64,000 nt of DNA from Hyphomicrobiales bacterium (lineage in GTDB: Bacteria > Pseudomonadota > Alphaproteobacteria > Rhizobiales > Kaistiaceae), in NCBI GenBank assembly GCA_017305635.1, contig JAFKKF010000006.1, positions 372,001 to 436,000 on the forward strand. Direction: 5' to 3'. The position numbers and the translations under genes were made by a program. Under the pieces are notes generated by a model. It was not told the origin of the DNA. It searched no databases and was given only the letters and a program-made list of their open reading frames with translations. Below are positions 1 to 11,051 of this stretch, in pieces. Numbering within the stretch: position 1 is the stretch's first letter; the number at the start of each line of letters is the position of its first letter.

Positions 1-1
1 G

Positions 2-889
2 CTCTGGGCGCGCAATATCGCGGTCGCCAATTCCGTCCGCCAGCGCCACGAGAACCCGAAGCACCTGCCGGGCATCCTCCTCGACCCGCCTTTCGGCGCC
101 ACCGCCCATCTCGCGGAGGTCGTCGGCGCCGACGCGCTGCTCATCGCCGTGCCGGCGCAGACGCTGCGGAGCGTCGCCACCGCCGCCGGCCGCCTCGTCG
201 TCCCGGGCACGCCGGTCGTCGTCTGCGCCAAGGGGCTGGAGCGCGGCAGCGCCAAGCGCATGAGCGAGGTTCTCGCGGAAGCCGCGCCGAAGGTCACCGT
301 CGCGGTCCTTTCCGGCCCCGGCTTCGCCATGGACGTGGCGCGGGGCCTGCCGACCGCCGTCACCATCGCCTCTGCCGACGAGGCGGTCGCCGATGCGCTT
401 TCCGAGGCGCTTGCCGGCCCGTCCTTCCGCCCCTATGCCGCGACCGACGTGGTCGGCGTCGAGATCGGCGGCGCGGTCAAGAACGTGCTCGCCATCGCCG
501 CCGGCATCGTCGCCGGGCAGAAGCTCGGCGCCAGCGCCCATGCCGCGCTGATCGCTCGCGGCTTCGCCGAGCTGCGCCGTCTGGCCGAAGCTATGGGGGC
601 GCGGCCGGAGACGCTGATGGGCCTCTCCGGCCTCGGCGACCTGGTGCTGACGGCTTCGAGCCCGCAGTCGCGCAACTTCTCCTACGGCCTCTCCCTCGGC
701 GAGGGCGGGGCGCGCGCCGGCGCGCTGGTCGAGGGCATCGAGACGGCGCTGGTCACGCGCGAGCTTGCGGGAAAGCTCGGCGTCGAGATGCCGATCGTCG
801 ATGCCGTCGCCGGTGTCCTTTCGGCGAAGCTCACGATCCCGCAAGCGATCGCCGCGCTGATGAGCCGTCCGCTGAAGCGCGAGGACTAG
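2..889 (+). CDS. gpsA: Glycerol-3-phosphate dehydrogenase [NAD(P)+], 5' end cut by window
   Basis: Reduces dihydroxyacetone phosphate to sn-glycerol 3-phosphate in the cytoplasm, feeding phospholipid synthesis. The frame is open from base 2 and gives 295 residues. The family is about 330 long, so roughly 35 N-terminal residues with the GxGxxG nucleotide loop lie outside the window. Visible family features are LWARN near the edge, the block AVPAQTLR, and the catalytic-lysine region EIGGAVKNVLAIAAGIVAG followed by GLSGLGDLVLT. The TAG stop (887-889) overlaps the stop codon of the convergent DUF2127 gene. In alphaproteobacteria gpsA often follows tsaD and precedes small genes such as the EVE gene seen just downstream, so the context agrees. 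Confidence 0.95.
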   Translation, partial: LWARNIAVANSVRQRHENPKHLPGILLDPPFGATAHLAEVVGADALLIAVPAQTLRSVATAAGRLVVPGTPVVVCAKGLERGSAKRMSEVLAEAAPKVTVAVLSGPGFAMDVARGLPTAVTIASADEAVADALSEALAGPSFRPYAATDVVGVEIGGAVKNVLAIAAGIVAGQKLGASAHAALIARGFAELRRLAEAMGARPETLMGLSGLGDLVLTASSPQSRNFSYGLSLGEGGARAGALVEGIETALVTRELAGKLGVEMPIVDAVAGVLSAKLTIPQAIAALMSRPLKRED

Positions 890-1416
890 CGCGCCGGCGC
901 CCCGGCGGCTGCCCGTGTTCCCCACAGCCGCCGCTGCTCCCGCCATTCGCGCGCGACGAGATAGATCGTCACCATGTCGAAGACGATGAAGCCGAGCAGG
1001 AACCACGACCAGTGGACGCTTAGCCGGTAGCCGGTATAGGCGACGAAGATCCCGAGGAAGGCGATGCCGACCGGGTAGGACCAGTGCCGCCCGATCAGCA
1101 GCATGACGAAGATGAAGAGCTTGATCGCGCCGTGCACGAACAGGTAGCCGGAGGCGAAGGCGAGCTTCGAGACGTCGAGGCCTTCGACGAAGTGCGTCAC
1201 GGCGAGGGCGATGGCGTTGCCCGGGTGGCGGGACAATTCATGCATGGTGAGGATGTCGATCAGCCAGCCGAGGGTGCGCGGGTCGGCGAAGTGGAGGAGC
1301 AGGCCGCCCGCCATTCCGAGGACGCCGTCGATCCCCTTCACGATCACCGCGATGATGAAGAGCCGGTCGGTGGCGCTGCCGCCCTTCCAGCGGGCGTGGG
1401 TCTCGTCCATTTGCAT
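886..1416 (-). CDS. DUF2127 family integral membrane protein
   Basis: A 176-residue protein of unknown function with four predicted membrane segments. They start roughly at RLFIIAVIVKGIDGVLG, LAFASGYLFVHGAIKLFIF, YPVGIAFLGIFVAYTGYR and WFLLGFIVFDMVTIYLVA. The pattern of charged residues between the helices and the LFIFVMLLIGRHW-type core match the DUF2127 family. Start: an ATG at 1416 and another at 1410 are both possible; an upstream in-frame ATG at 1509 would add an arginine-rich tail that does not look like family sequence and would run into the divergent EVE gene. It converges on gpsA with stop codons overlapping by two bases. No function can be assigned. Confidence 0.8.
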   Translation of the reverse strand: MQMDETHARWKGGSATDRLFIIAVIVKGIDGVLGMAGGLLLHFADPRTLGWLIDILTMHELSRHPGNAIALAVTHFVEGLDVSKLAFASGYLFVHGAIKLFIFVMLLIGRHWSYPVGIAFLGIFVAYTGYRLSVHWSWFLLGFIVFDMVTIYLVAREWREQRRLWGTRAAAGAPAR

Positions 1417-1502
1417 CAGGCGCCCAATACGGCGAATACTCGCCCCTGTCTTGCTTTGGTGGCTGCGGCGGAATGACCGCTGCCGGCGCGGGAGGCCGTC
1501 AC

Positions 1503-1910
1503 GTGGCACATTGGCTCTACAAGTCCGAACCGGAATCGTGGTCCTGGCAGCAGCAGGTCGAGGCCGGAAAGAAGGGCACGGAGTGGACAGGCGTGCGCAA
1601 TTTCACCGCCCGCAACAACATGCGCGCCATGAAGAAGGGGGATACTGGCTTCTTCTATCATTCGGGGGCTGAGCGGGCGATCGTCGGCATCGTCGAGGTG
1701 ATCAAGGACGCGCATCCCGATTCGACCGACGGGGCATGGGAATGCGTCGACCTCGCCGCGGTCAGGCCGGTGCCGAAGATCGTCACGCTCGACATGGTCA
1801 AGGCCGACAAGCGGCTCGCCGACATGGCCCTCGTCCGCCTCTCGCGCCTGTCGGTGCAGCCGGTCACCGACGCCGAATGGGCGATCCTGTGCAGGATGGC
1901 GGGGCTGTAG
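1503..1910 (+). CDS. EVE domain-containing protein
   Basis: A 135-residue single-domain protein. The EVE fold is related to PUA and YTH domains and is thought to bind modified bases in RNA or DNA; no enzymatic role is established. Family landmarks are the N-terminal AHWLYKSEPESWSW, the WTGVRN-(F/Y)-ARN block and the GDTGFFYHS turn, followed by IVGIVEV. A GTG at 1503 is chosen because a GGGAGG sequence lies about 8 bases upstream and the family begins at this point; an ATG at 1473 would add ten poorly conserved residues. It stands alone, divergent from the DUF2127 gene and followed by a palindromic repeat. Confidence 0.88.
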   Translation: MAHWLYKSEPESWSWQQQVEAGKKGTEWTGVRNFTARNNMRAMKKGDTGFFYHSGAERAIVGIVEVIKDAHPDSTDGAWECVDLAAVRPVPKIVTLDMVKADKRLADMALVRLSRLSVQPVTDAEWAILCRMAGL

Positions 1911-1926
1911 GAAGCTCCATCCGCGA

Positions 1927-2085
1927 CGTCATCCCGGACAAGCCGCGAAGCGGCGCTGATCCGGGATCCATGCCATGACGGTTCCGAAGAACTGCCGTCG
2001 ACGGAGAGGGCGTCGCGTGAGGTCACCGGGCGGTGCGGGTCAAAGCGTCATGGCATGGATCGCCGGGTCAAGCCCGGCGATGACG
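1927..2085. repeat. Palindromic intergenic element (CGTCATCCCGG / CCGGCGATGACG type)
   Basis: Two inverted arms. The left arm (1927-1980) starts CGTCATCCCGGACAAG, has its own small hairpin (GCCGCGAAGCGGC), and ends GGATCCATGCCATGACG. The right arm (2046-2085) reads CGTCATGGCATGGAT and ends CCCGGCGATGACG, with an internal CCGGGTCAAGCCCGG hairpin. The CATGCCATGACG and CGTCATGGCATG stretches are reverse complements, so the region folds into one long cruciform. It fills most of the gap between the convergent EVE and YARHG genes. Elements of this style recur between genes in many rhizobial genomes; a terminator or REP-like role is inference. Confidence 0.75.
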
Positions 2086-2114
2086 GATAGGGCTGGAGTG
2101 CTTCGAACGAGCCT

Positions 2115-2429
2115 CTACTCCGCGCAGTAGCTCGCCGCCTCGGCCGCCTGGATCAGCGCGATGTTCTTCTGCTCGAAGCGGTTGAGCTGCGGATTGCGCG
2201 TCGTGCCGTCGGTGCCGAACTCGGCCTTCGCCCGCGCCGTCAGGAACTTGTAGCCGTTGCGCGCATAGATCTCGTTCCGCGCATGCCAGAGCTGGTCGCA
2301 GTCGAGGCCGCCGAGGTCGTCGCCGGTGAGGAAGACCTGCGAGGATTGCGGCAGGATGTCCTCCCAGGCGAGCGCCGGCGTGGCCGATGCCATCGCGATT
2401 CCGGCGAAAGCGAGCGCGATCCGCTTCAT
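2115..2429 (-). CDS. Small secreted YARHG-domain protein
   Basis: A 104-residue protein with a clear signal peptide ([21 protein letters not shown], cleavage probably before WEDI) and a YARHG-type domain around residues 45-95: [16 protein letters not shown] followed by a run ending in [14 protein letters not shown] domains are extracellular or periplasmic modules of unknown biochemical role. The two remaining cysteines (residues 44 and 102) could form a disulfide in the periplasm. The ATG at 2429 overlaps the stop of the upstream secreted protein gene (ATGA arrangement), so the two are probably translated together. Any functional statement beyond secretion would be a guess. Confidence 0.8.
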   Translation of the reverse strand: MKRIALAFAGIAMASATPALAWEDILPQSSQVFLTGDDLGGLDCDQLWHARNEIYARNGYKFLTARAKAEFGTDGTTRNPQLNRFEQKNIALIQAAEAASYCAE

Positions 2430-2869
2430 CACTGCACGCGGTTCCATGTCGCACCCACGGCCTGCATCTGCGTCGGTCCGAGCATCTGGAAACTCCCTTC
2501 CTTGCGCTGCCCGAAGTCCGGGTTGAGCGGCGGCGACGGATTGCAGGCGCCGCCGCTGCACATGTAGTTCTCCGTCTCCCAGTAGGCGATCGAGTTCGGC
2601 CCGGTCAGCTGGTAGCCGCCGCGCACGACATTGGACCCGGAGGCCTGGCCGGCGGCGCCGCCGGCGAAGTCGGTGCGCACCTGGTAGCGGCCGTCCGGCG
2701 TGAAGGTCATGTAGACCGCGCTTGCCGGCAGCCTGCCCGGCACGCCCGGATCGGTATGCAGCCAGGTGCCGATCAGCGGATTGTCGGCGGCGAGCGCGAG
2801 GCCCGCCGATGCGACGACGAAGGCGAACAGAGCGGCGATGCGGACAAGCGCGGGCATGGGGGCAGGCAT
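2429..2869 (-). CDS. Secreted hypothetical protein
   Basis: A 146-residue protein with a signal peptide ending near ASAGLALA, before ADNPLIGTW. The mature part starts with a [13 protein letters not shown] strand and continues with short beta-type segments ([17 protein letters not shown]). This resembles small lipocalin-like or 'DUF-type' secreted beta proteins, but no family is recognised. The ATG at 2869 is preceded by GGAGGAG at a good distance. It is the first gene of a two-gene unit with the YARHG protein (overlapping ATGA) and is divergent from acs across 174 bases that must carry both promoters; no convincing promoter was picked out there. Confidence 0.7.
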   Translation of the reverse strand: MPAPMPALVRIAALFAFVVASAGLALAADNPLIGTWLHTDPGVPGRLPASAVYMTFTPDGRYQVRTDFAGGAAGQASGSNVVRGGYQLTGPNSIAYWETENYMCSGGACNPSPPLNPDFGQRKEGSFQMLGPTQMQAVGATWNRVQ

Positions 2870-3043
2870 GGCGATGCTCCTCCGCCGTCCGATGAGACCC
2901 TTCCCTCGAAAGAGCCGCCGGACGGCCGGGCGGCGGAGGCATTTTACCCGCTATCGCCCGCTTTCGGAACAGCGCGCCGTTGCGGAAGCCGGGCGACGGC
3001 GATAATCCAGAAAGACAAAAGGATGCCGCGGAGGAAAGCGCCC

Positions 3044-4987
<1,944 letters not shown>

Positions 4988-4997
4988 CGTTCTGCGA

Positions 4998-5131
4998 GCG
5001 CCCCCTCCACCGCGCAAACGCGCGGTCCCCCTCCCCCCGCGATCGCGGGGGAGGAACCAGGTCGCGCCCTTGATGAAGGAAGTTCCTCCCCCGTTTACGG
5101 GGGGGACCAGCGAAGCTGGTGGAGGGGGCGC
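4998..5131. repeat. GC-rich double-hairpin palindromic element, copy A
   Basis: The 134-base element has perfect 14-base inverted ends: GCGCCCCCTCCACC at 4998-5011 and GGTGGAGGGGGCGC at 5118-5131. Inside each end is a short hairpin (CGCGCAAACGCGCG on the left, CCAGCGAAGCTGG on the right), then a second one (CCCCGCGATCGCGGGG on the left, CCCCCGTTTACGGGGG on the right). It lies between acs and htpX. The same architecture recurs inside dnaE2 (26471-26607), just after dnaE2 (27576-27694) and, more diverged, at 19440-19622. It encodes no protein; it looks like a REP/BIME- or RPE-like non-autonomous repeat. Confidence 0.85.
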
Positions 5132-5211
5132 AAAGCCGCTTCTTGTCCTCCGCCATGCCACTTCCCATCATATTCCCAGTCGGCCGCGTATTGGCCGCAT
5201 GGAAAGGAAAG

Positions 5212-6168
5212 ATGAACACCCTCCGCACGGGCATGCTGCTCGCCACGCTCACCGCCATCTTCATGGGCGTCGGCTATCTCATCGGCGGCGGCGCCGGCAT
5301 GATGATCGCGCTGGTCATCGCCGCGGGCATGAACCTCTTCACCTACTGGAACGCCGACCGCATCGTGCTCGCCTCGCAGCGGGCGCGCGAGGTGGACGAG
5401 CGCGCCGCGCCGGATCTCTACGGCATCGTGCGCGAGCTCGCCGGCCGTGCAGGCCTGCCCATGCCGCGAGTCTACATCGTCGACAATCCGCAGCCGAACG
5501 CCTTCGCCACCGGCCGCAACCCGGCGCACGCCGCGGTCGCGGCGACCACCGGCCTCCTCCAGCTCATGTCGCGCGAGGAGATCGCCGGCGTCATCGCCCA
5601 CGAGCTCGGCCATGTGAAGAACCGCGACACCCTCACCATGGCGATCGCCGCGACCATCGGCGGCGCGGTTTCCATGCTCGCCAATTTCGCCTTCTTCTTC
5701 GGCGGCGGCAGCCGCGACAACAACAATCCGCTCGGCTTCATCGGCGTGCTGGTGGCCGCCATCGTCGCGCCCTTCGCCGCCATGCTGGTGCAGATGGCGG
5801 TCAGCCGCACGCGCGAATATTCCGCCGACCGCGCCAGCGCCGAGATCACCGGCCGGCCCGACTGGCTGATCGCGGCGCTCGCCAAGCTCGATCGCGGCGC
5901 CCGCGCCATCCCCAACCCGGCGGTGCAGCGCGATCCGGCCATGGCAAGCCTTTACATCGTCAACCCGCTCGCCGGGATGCGGAGCCTCTTCGCCACCCAC
6001 CCGGCCACCGAGGACCGCATCGCGGCGCTCCGCGGGATGATGGGCGAGTTCGGCGGCGCCGGCATGTCCGCTGCCTCGCGCGATGGCGGCTTCCCTGGCG
6101 CCACCGCCTCTCCTCGCGTCGCCGTGCCGCGGGTCGGGCGCACCGCGCCGCGTGGCCCGTGGGGCTAG
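5212..6168 (+). CDS. htpX: Zinc metalloprotease HtpX (M48B)
   Basis: Inner-membrane zinc protease that degrades misfolded membrane proteins with FtsH-type quality control. It is 318 residues. Two membrane helices lie at the N terminus ([18 protein letters not shown] and [17 protein letters not shown]). The zinc-binding HELGH sits at residues 130-134 and the third-ligand region is [11 protein letters not shown] near 203. A hydrophobic stretch around [19 protein letters not shown] follows the active site. The C-terminal GPWG tail is shared with the second M48 protein at 29655-30836. The ATG at 5212 follows GGAAAGGAAAG. The end overlaps the next gene by 10 bases. Confidence 0.95.
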   Translation: MNTLRTGMLLATLTAIFMGVGYLIGGGAGMMIALVIAAGMNLFTYWNADRIVLASQRAREVDERAAPDLYGIVRELAGRAGLPMPRVYIVDNPQPNAFATGRNPAHAAVAATTGLLQLMSREEIAGVIAHELGHVKNRDTLTMAIAATIGGAVSMLANFAFFFGGGSRDNNNPLGFIGVLVAAIVAPFAAMLVQMAVSRTREYSADRASAEITGRPDWLIAALAKLDRGARAIPNPAVQRDPAMASLYIVNPLAGMRSLFATHPATEDRIAALRGMMGEFGGAGMSAASRDGGFPGATASPRVAVPRVGRTAPRGPWG

Positions 6169-7505
6169 GCCCGCGCGCGCCGGAAGGCGCCCATCCGCCG
6201 TCCGGCAAGGCGCTCGCCGCGCGTGACGCGGCGGTGCGGCTGCTCCGCGGCGTCACCGTGGAGCGCCGCTCGCTCGACGGCCTCCTCGAATCCGACCGTG
6301 CCTTCCTCGCCCTCGAGCCGCGCGACCGCGCCTTCGCCCGCGCCCTCGTCGGCACGGCGCTGCGGCGCGCCGGGCAGATCGCCGATGCCCTCGGCCGGCT
6401 GATCACGAAACCCCTGCCGAAGCGCTCCGGCCGACTCCGCCAGATCCTCGAAATCGCCGCGGCGCAGATCCTCTTCCTCGACGTGCCGCCCTTCGCCGCC
6501 GTCTCCAGCGCCGTCGACCAGGCGGGCGCCGATCGCGACGCGCGCCATTTCAAGGGGCTCGCCAATGCCGCGCTCCGCCGGCTGGTCGAGAACAAGGAAG
6601 GCTTCCTTGCCGAACAGGACGCGGCCGCGCTCAACCTGCCGCCCTGGCTGCGTACGCGCTGGGTCGCGACTTATGGCGAGGCGACGACGCGGGCCATCGC
6701 CGAGGCGCTGATGCTGGAGCCGAGCCTCGATCTCAGCGCGAAGGGCGATCCGGCGGCGCTCGCCGCGCTGGTCAACGGCAGGCTGCTCGCCACCGGCACC
6801 TTGCGCCTCGTTCCCTCCGGCCCGGCCGAGAACCTGCCCGGCTATGCCGATGGCGCCTGGTGGGTGCAGGATGCCGCCGCGGCGTTGCCCGCCCGCCTTC
6901 TCGGCGACGTCGCCGGCAAACGCGTCGCCGATCTCTGCGCCGCGCCCGGCGGCAAGACCGCGGCGCTCGCGGCCTCCGGCGCCTCGGTCACCGCGCTCGA
7001 CGTCTCGGCGGCGCGGCTGAAGCGCCTCTCCGCCAACCTCGCGCGCCTCGGCCTCTCCGCCGAGACGGTCGCTGCCGACCTGCTGACCTGGGACCCGCCG
7101 GAGGCCTTCGACGCCGTCCTTCTCGACGCGCCCTGCACGGCGACCGGCACCATCCGCCGCCACCCGGACATCTCCTTCCTCAAGCGTCCCGAGGATATCG
7201 TCGCACTCGCCGCCACCCAGGCGCGCATGGCCGACAAGGCGGTGGCGCTCCTGAAGCCCGGCGGCACCCTCGTCTTCTGCACCTGCTCGCTGGAGCCGGA
7301 GGAGGGAGAGGAGCAGCTCGCCCGCCTGCTGCACCGCCACAACCTGCAGATCGTCCCGGTCGCGGCCGCGGAAGTCGGCGGCCTCGGCGAGCTGGTCACG
7401 CCGGCCGGCGCCGTGCGCACGCTCCCCTCGCAGCTTCCCGACCCAGCCGAGCCCCGCCTCGGCGGCCTCGACGGCTTCTTCATCGCGCGGCTGCGGAAGC
7501 GCTGA
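6159..7505 (+). CDS. RsmB-like 16S rRNA (cytosine-C5) methyltransferase
   Basis: SAM-dependent m5C methyltransferase acting on rRNA. About 448 residues: an N-terminal NusB-like domain (roughly 20-150, [11 protein letters not shown] to ALRRLVENK) and a C-terminal RsmB/NOP catalytic domain. The SAM motif LCAAPGGKT begins near residue 259; the two cysteines of the mechanism are in DAPCTATG (about 326) and in [12 protein letters not shown] (about 376). No ATG fits. A GTG at 6159, overlapping the end of htpX by 10 bases, gives the best length, so translational coupling to htpX is likely. It is followed by heparinase-fold and purH genes, a common rhizobial order. The symbol rsmB is plausible but orthology was not tested. 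Confidence 0.9.
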   Translation: MGLGPRAPEGAHPPSGKALAARDAAVRLLRGVTVERRSLDGLLESDRAFLALEPRDRAFARALVGTALRRAGQIADALGRLITKPLPKRSGRLRQILEIAAAQILFLDVPPFAAVSSAVDQAGADRDARHFKGLANAALRRLVENKEGFLAEQDAAALNLPPWLRTRWVATYGEATTRAIAEALMLEPSLDLSAKGDPAALAALVNGRLLATGTLRLVPSGPAENLPGYADGAWWVQDAAAALPARLLGDVAGKRVADLCAAPGGKTAALAASGASVTALDVSAARLKRLSANLARLGLSAETVAADLLTWDPPEAFDAVLLDAPCTATGTIRRHPDISFLKRPEDIVALAATQARMADKAVALLKPGGTLVFCTCSLEPEEGEEQLARLLHRHNLQIVPVAAAEVGGLGELVTPAGAVRTLPSQLPDPAEPRLGGLDGFFIARLRKR

Positions 7506-7599
7506 TCCCTGTTCAGGCCGCGCCCGCACCGATAGATTGCCGGGCCATGCGCCGCCCTTGATTCGGGGCGCGCCCGGCCATGGAGGTAGTCGCGAGAAC

Positions 7600-9354
7600 A
7601 TGGCGGTCCGATCGGCATCCGGTCCGGGTCGGCAGATGCGCTTTGCCACGAGCGCGCTGCGCCGCCATGTTGCGCTCCGCTTCCACGGCAGCTTCCTCTA
7701 CCGCTGGCGTTACGCGGGCTCCTCGCCGGAGCGCCTGTTCATTGCCCCGATCGACCTGAGGACCGCCGATCCGACCGTCGCCCTCGACATCTATGCCGGG
7801 CGCTACGTCTTCTCGGGCGAGGGCGTCGATGCGGAAGGCTATCCGGTCTTCGACGTCGATCCGCCGAGCCACGAATGGGCGCGCCAGCTCCACGGCTTCG
7901 GCTGGCTGCGGCACCTCCGCGCCACCGACATGGCGATCTCCCGTTCCAACGGGCGCAGCCTGATCGACGAGTGGATGACCTCGATCGGCGCGCGCGACCG
8001 CGTCGCCTGGGAGCCGGACGTGGTGGCGCGGCGGCTGATCTCGTGGATCGCGCAGACGCCGCTGGTGCTGGAAGGTGCCGATCATGCCTTCTACCGGCGC
8101 TTCATGAAGTCGGTGACCAGGCAGATCCGCCACCTCCGCCGCACGGCGTATGACGGGGCTCCCGGCCTGCCGCGGCTCCGCGTCATGATCGCGCTCGCCG
8201 TCGCCGCGCTCGCCATCGGCGACCAGCAGCGCTTCCTCAGGCAGGCGACGCGCTGGCTCGACCTCGAGCTGGTCCGCCAGATCCTGCCCGACGGCGGCCA
8301 TATCAGCCGCAACCCGGGCGCCATCCTCGAGGCGCTCATCGACCTCCTGCCGCTCCGCCAGGCCTATGCCTCGCGCGGCGGCCAGCCGTCGCGCATCCTG
8401 GTCTCGGCCATCGACCGCATGATGCCGATGCTCCGCTTCTTCCGGCAGGGCGACGGTACCTTCGCCCATTTCAACGGGCTCGGGGATACGCCGACCGACC
8501 ACCTCGCCACGGTGCTCGCCTATGACGATGCGCGGGCGGCGATCCCGGCCGCCGCGCCGCATAGCGGCTACCAGCGCCTCGACCATGGCGGCACGATCAT
8601 CATGGTCGATACCGGCCGGCCGCCGCCGGTCGATTTCTCGACCGAGGCGCATGCCGGGTGCCTGTCCTTCGAGATGAGCTCCGGCCGCCAGCGCCTCATC
8701 GTCAATTGCGGCGTGCCGCGTCCCGACAATGTCGGGCTGCGCCGCCTGTCGCGCACCACGGCGGCGCATTCGACGGTGACCCTCAACGACACCTCCTCCT
8801 GCCGCTTCCTCACCCGCTCGCTGGTCGGCGAATGGCTCGGCGAGGCGATCGTCGCCGGCCCGACCCGGGTCGATGCCGAGCGCGGCACCGAAGGCGGCGC
8901 CACATTCCTCGCCATGCGCCACAACGGCTATGCGGACCGCTACGGCATCGTCCACGAGCGCCGCATCGCGCTCGCCGAATCCGGCGACCATGTCGAGGGG
9001 ATCGATTCCTTCTCCTCGCCCTCGGGCAAGCTGGTCGGCCGGCAGGGCAAGGATTCCTACGTCATCCGCTTCCATCTCCATCCCGACGTGCGCGCCACCA
9101 TCCTCGAAGGCGGCCGCACGGTGGCCCTCGAAATGCGTGATGGCGAGACCTGGGAATTCACCACCGACGGGCCGCTGGTCGAGATCGAGGAGAGCATCCT
9201 CTTCTCCAATACGCGCAACAACCGGCGGAGCGAGCAGCTCACCATCCACGGCCGCGCGCAGCAGACCCCTTCGGTCGTCTGGCAGATGCAGCGCACCGTC
9301 GTCGGCGGCCGCCGGCGCATCGCCACCCGCGGCACGGAGATGATGCGGAACTGA
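7600..9354 (+). CDS. Heparinase II/III family protein
   Basis: 584 residues. The C-terminal half carries the beta-sandwich of the Heparinase_II_III family, seen at [17 protein letters not shown], the cluster [22 protein letters not shown] and the later strands EHAG-like and [10 protein letters not shown]. The N-terminal half is the alpha/alpha toroid ([41 protein letters not shown]). Known members are polysaccharide lyases; rhizobial copies in this position have no proven substrate and may act on cell-surface or periplasmic glycans. No clear signal peptide is present. The ATG at 7600 follows GGAGG about 14 bases upstream; an earlier in-frame ATG at 7537 is unlikely. A small perfect hairpin follows the stop. 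Confidence 0.9.
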   Translation: MAVRSASGPGRQMRFATSALRRHVALRFHGSFLYRWRYAGSSPERLFIAPIDLRTADPTVALDIYAGRYVFSGEGVDAEGYPVFDVDPPSHEWARQLHGFGWLRHLRATDMAISRSNGRSLIDEWMTSIGARDRVAWEPDVVARRLISWIAQTPLVLEGADHAFYRRFMKSVTRQIRHLRRTAYDGAPGLPRLRVMIALAVAALAIGDQQRFLRQATRWLDLELVRQILPDGGHISRNPGAILEALIDLLPLRQAYASRGGQPSRILVSAIDRMMPMLRFFRQGDGTFAHFNGLGDTPTDHLATVLAYDDARAAIPAAAPHSGYQRLDHGGTIIMVDTGRPPPVDFSTEAHAGCLSFEMSSGRQRLIVNCGVPRPDNVGLRRLSRTTAAHSTVTLNDTSSCRFLTRSLVGEWLGEAIVAGPTRVDAERGTEGGATFLAMRHNGYADRYGIVHERRIALAESGDHVEGIDSFSSPSGKLVGRQGKDSYVIRFHLHPDVRATILEGGRTVALEMRDGETWEFTTDGPLVEIEESILFSNTRNNRRSEQLTIHGRAQQTPSVVWQMQRTVVGGRRRIATRGTEMMRN

Positions 9355-9371
9355 CGCGCGATTTTCGCGCG
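9355..9371 (+). terminator. Hairpin after the heparinase-family gene
   Basis: CGCGCGATTTTCGCGCG is a perfect 7-base stem with a 3-base loop starting right after the TGA. There is no run of T after it, so it may be a weak or Rho-assisted terminator, or only a mRNA 3' end stabiliser. It separates this gene from purH. Confidence 0.45.
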
Positions 9372-9433
9372 TTCCGCCGACGGCCGATTCGTGCTATCGC
9401 GCGGCCCTTCAGGGAGCCGTGGGGATAGACGCG

Positions 9434-11044
9434 ATGGATGCCGATCCGGACAAGTTTCCGCCGCCCGACCGGGTCGCCGTCCGACGTGCGCTGATCTCGG
9501 TATTCGACAAGGCCGGCCTCGTCGATCTCGCCCGCGCGCTCGCCGCCGCCGGCGTCGAGATCCTGTCGACTGGCGGCACGCGCTCGGCGCTCGCCGCGGC
9601 CGGGGTTCCGGTCACCGACGTCTCCGAGGTCACCGGCTTCCCCGAGATCATGGACGGGCGCGTCAAGACCCTCCACCCGATGATCCATGGCGGCCTCCTC
9701 GGCGTCCGCGGCAAGCCCGACCATGCCGCGGCGATGGCCGAGCACCATATCGGCGCCATCGACCTCCTCATCGTCAACCTCTACCCGTTCGAGGAGACGA
9801 TCGCCGGCGGCGCGAGCTTCGCCAGGGCGGTCGAGAACATCGACATTGGCGGGCCGGCCATGATCCGCGCCGCCGCCAAGAACCACGGCTACGTCACCGT
9901 GGTCGTCGATCCGGCCGACTATGCCGCCGTGCTCGCCTCGGTCGCGACGGGCGGCACCGATCTTGCCCTCCGCCGTCGCCTAGCCGGCAAGGCCTTCGCC
10001 CGCACCGCCTCCTATGACGCGGCGATCGCCGCCTGGCTCGCCGGCGAGACCGGCGATACCTTCGGCACCTGGCGCTCCTTCTCCGGCCGCCTCGCCGAGA
10101 AGCTCCGCTATGGCGAGAACCCGCACCAGTCGGCCGCGCTCTACCTCACCGGCGAGTGCCGCGCCGGCGTCGCCACGGCCAAGCAGGTCCAGGGCAAGGA
10201 GCTCTCCTACAACAACATCAACGATACCGATGCGGCCTATGAGCTCGCCGCCGAGTTCGATCCGGAAGCGGCCGCCGCCGTCGCCATCATCAAGCACGCC
10301 AATCCCTGCGGCGTCGCCACCGGCACGACCCTCGCCGAGGCCTACCGCAAGGCGCTCCGGTCCGACCCGGTCTCGGCCTTCGGCGGCGTCATCGCGCTGA
10401 ACCGGCCGCTCGATGCGGAAGCGGCCGCGGAGATCGTCAAGATATTCACCGAGGTGATCATCGCCCCCGATGCGAGCGAGGAGGCGAAGGCGATCCTCGC
10501 CGCCAAGAAGAACCTCCGGCTGCTCGTCGCCGGCGCACTGCCCGATCCGCGCGCGTCGGGCCTGACGGTGAAGACCGTCGCCGGCGGCCTCCTCGTCCAG
10601 GACCGCGACGCCGGTGCCGTGGCGGCACCGGCCCTCAAGGTGGTGACCAAGCGCTCGCCGAGCCTGCAGGAAGTGGCCGACCTCCTCTTCGCCTGGAAGG
10701 TCGCCAAGCACGTCAAGTCGAACGCCATCGTCTATGCGAAGGACGGCGCCACGGCGGGCATCGGCGCCGGGCAGATGAGCCGGGTCGATTCGGCCATGAT
10801 CGCCGCCCGCAAGGCGAAGGAAGCGGCGATCGCCGCCGGCCTCGGCGAGTCGCTCGCCAGGGATTCCGTCGTCGCCTCGGACGCCTTCTTCCCCTTCGCC
10901 GACGGCCTCGTCGCGGCGGCCGATGCCGGCGTCACCGCGGTCATCCAGCCGGGCGGCTCGATGCGCGATGCCGAGGTGATCGCTGCCGCCGACGCGCGCG
11001 ATCTCGCCATGGTCTTCACCGGCATGCGCCACTTCCGGCACTAG
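9434..11044 (+). CDS. purH: Bifunctional AICAR formyltransferase / IMP cyclohydrolase
   Basis: Catalyses the last two steps of IMP synthesis in the cytoplasm. 536 residues, the usual length. The N-terminal MGS-like IMP cyclohydrolase domain (about 10-200) shows [17 protein letters not shown] and [16 protein letters not shown]. The C-terminal formyltransferase domain shows [15 protein letters not shown], the catalytic [13 protein letters not shown], and the terminal [18 protein letters not shown] block. An ATG at 9434 is preceded by GGGGA at 8 bases; a GTG at 9419 (five residues longer) has AGGGAG only two bases away and is less likely. No purine riboswitch-like structure was recognised in the 62 bases before it. 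Confidence 0.95.
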   Translation: MDADPDKFPPPDRVAVRRALISVFDKAGLVDLARALAAAGVEILSTGGTRSALAAAGVPVTDVSEVTGFPEIMDGRVKTLHPMIHGGLLGVRGKPDHAAAMAEHHIGAIDLLIVNLYPFEETIAGGASFARAVENIDIGGPAMIRAAAKNHGYVTVVVDPADYAAVLASVATGGTDLALRRRLAGKAFARTASYDAAIAAWLAGETGDTFGTWRSFSGRLAEKLRYGENPHQSAALYLTGECRAGVATAKQVQGKELSYNNINDTDAAYELAAEFDPEAAAAVAIIKHANPCGVATGTTLAEAYRKALRSDPVSAFGGVIALNRPLDAEAAAEIVKIFTEVIIAPDASEEAKAILAAKKNLRLLVAGALPDPRASGLTVKTVAGGLLVQDRDAGAVAAPALKVVTKRSPSLQEVADLLFAWKVAKHVKSNAIVYAKDGATAGIGAGQMSRVDSAMIAARKAKEAAIAAGLGESLARDSVVASDAFFPFADGLVAAADAGVTAVIQPGGSMRDAEVIAAADARDLAMVFTGMRHFRH

Positions 11045-11051
11045 GGCCACA

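Noticed and set aside
2115..2942. A single 275-codon protein covering both small secreted genes
   Set aside because: The two proteins are in different frames; each has its own signal peptide and the ATGA overlap is normal for coupled genes.
4998..5131. Insertion sequence or transposon
   Set aside because: Only 134 bases, no transposase frame, no target duplication; better called a palindromic repeat.
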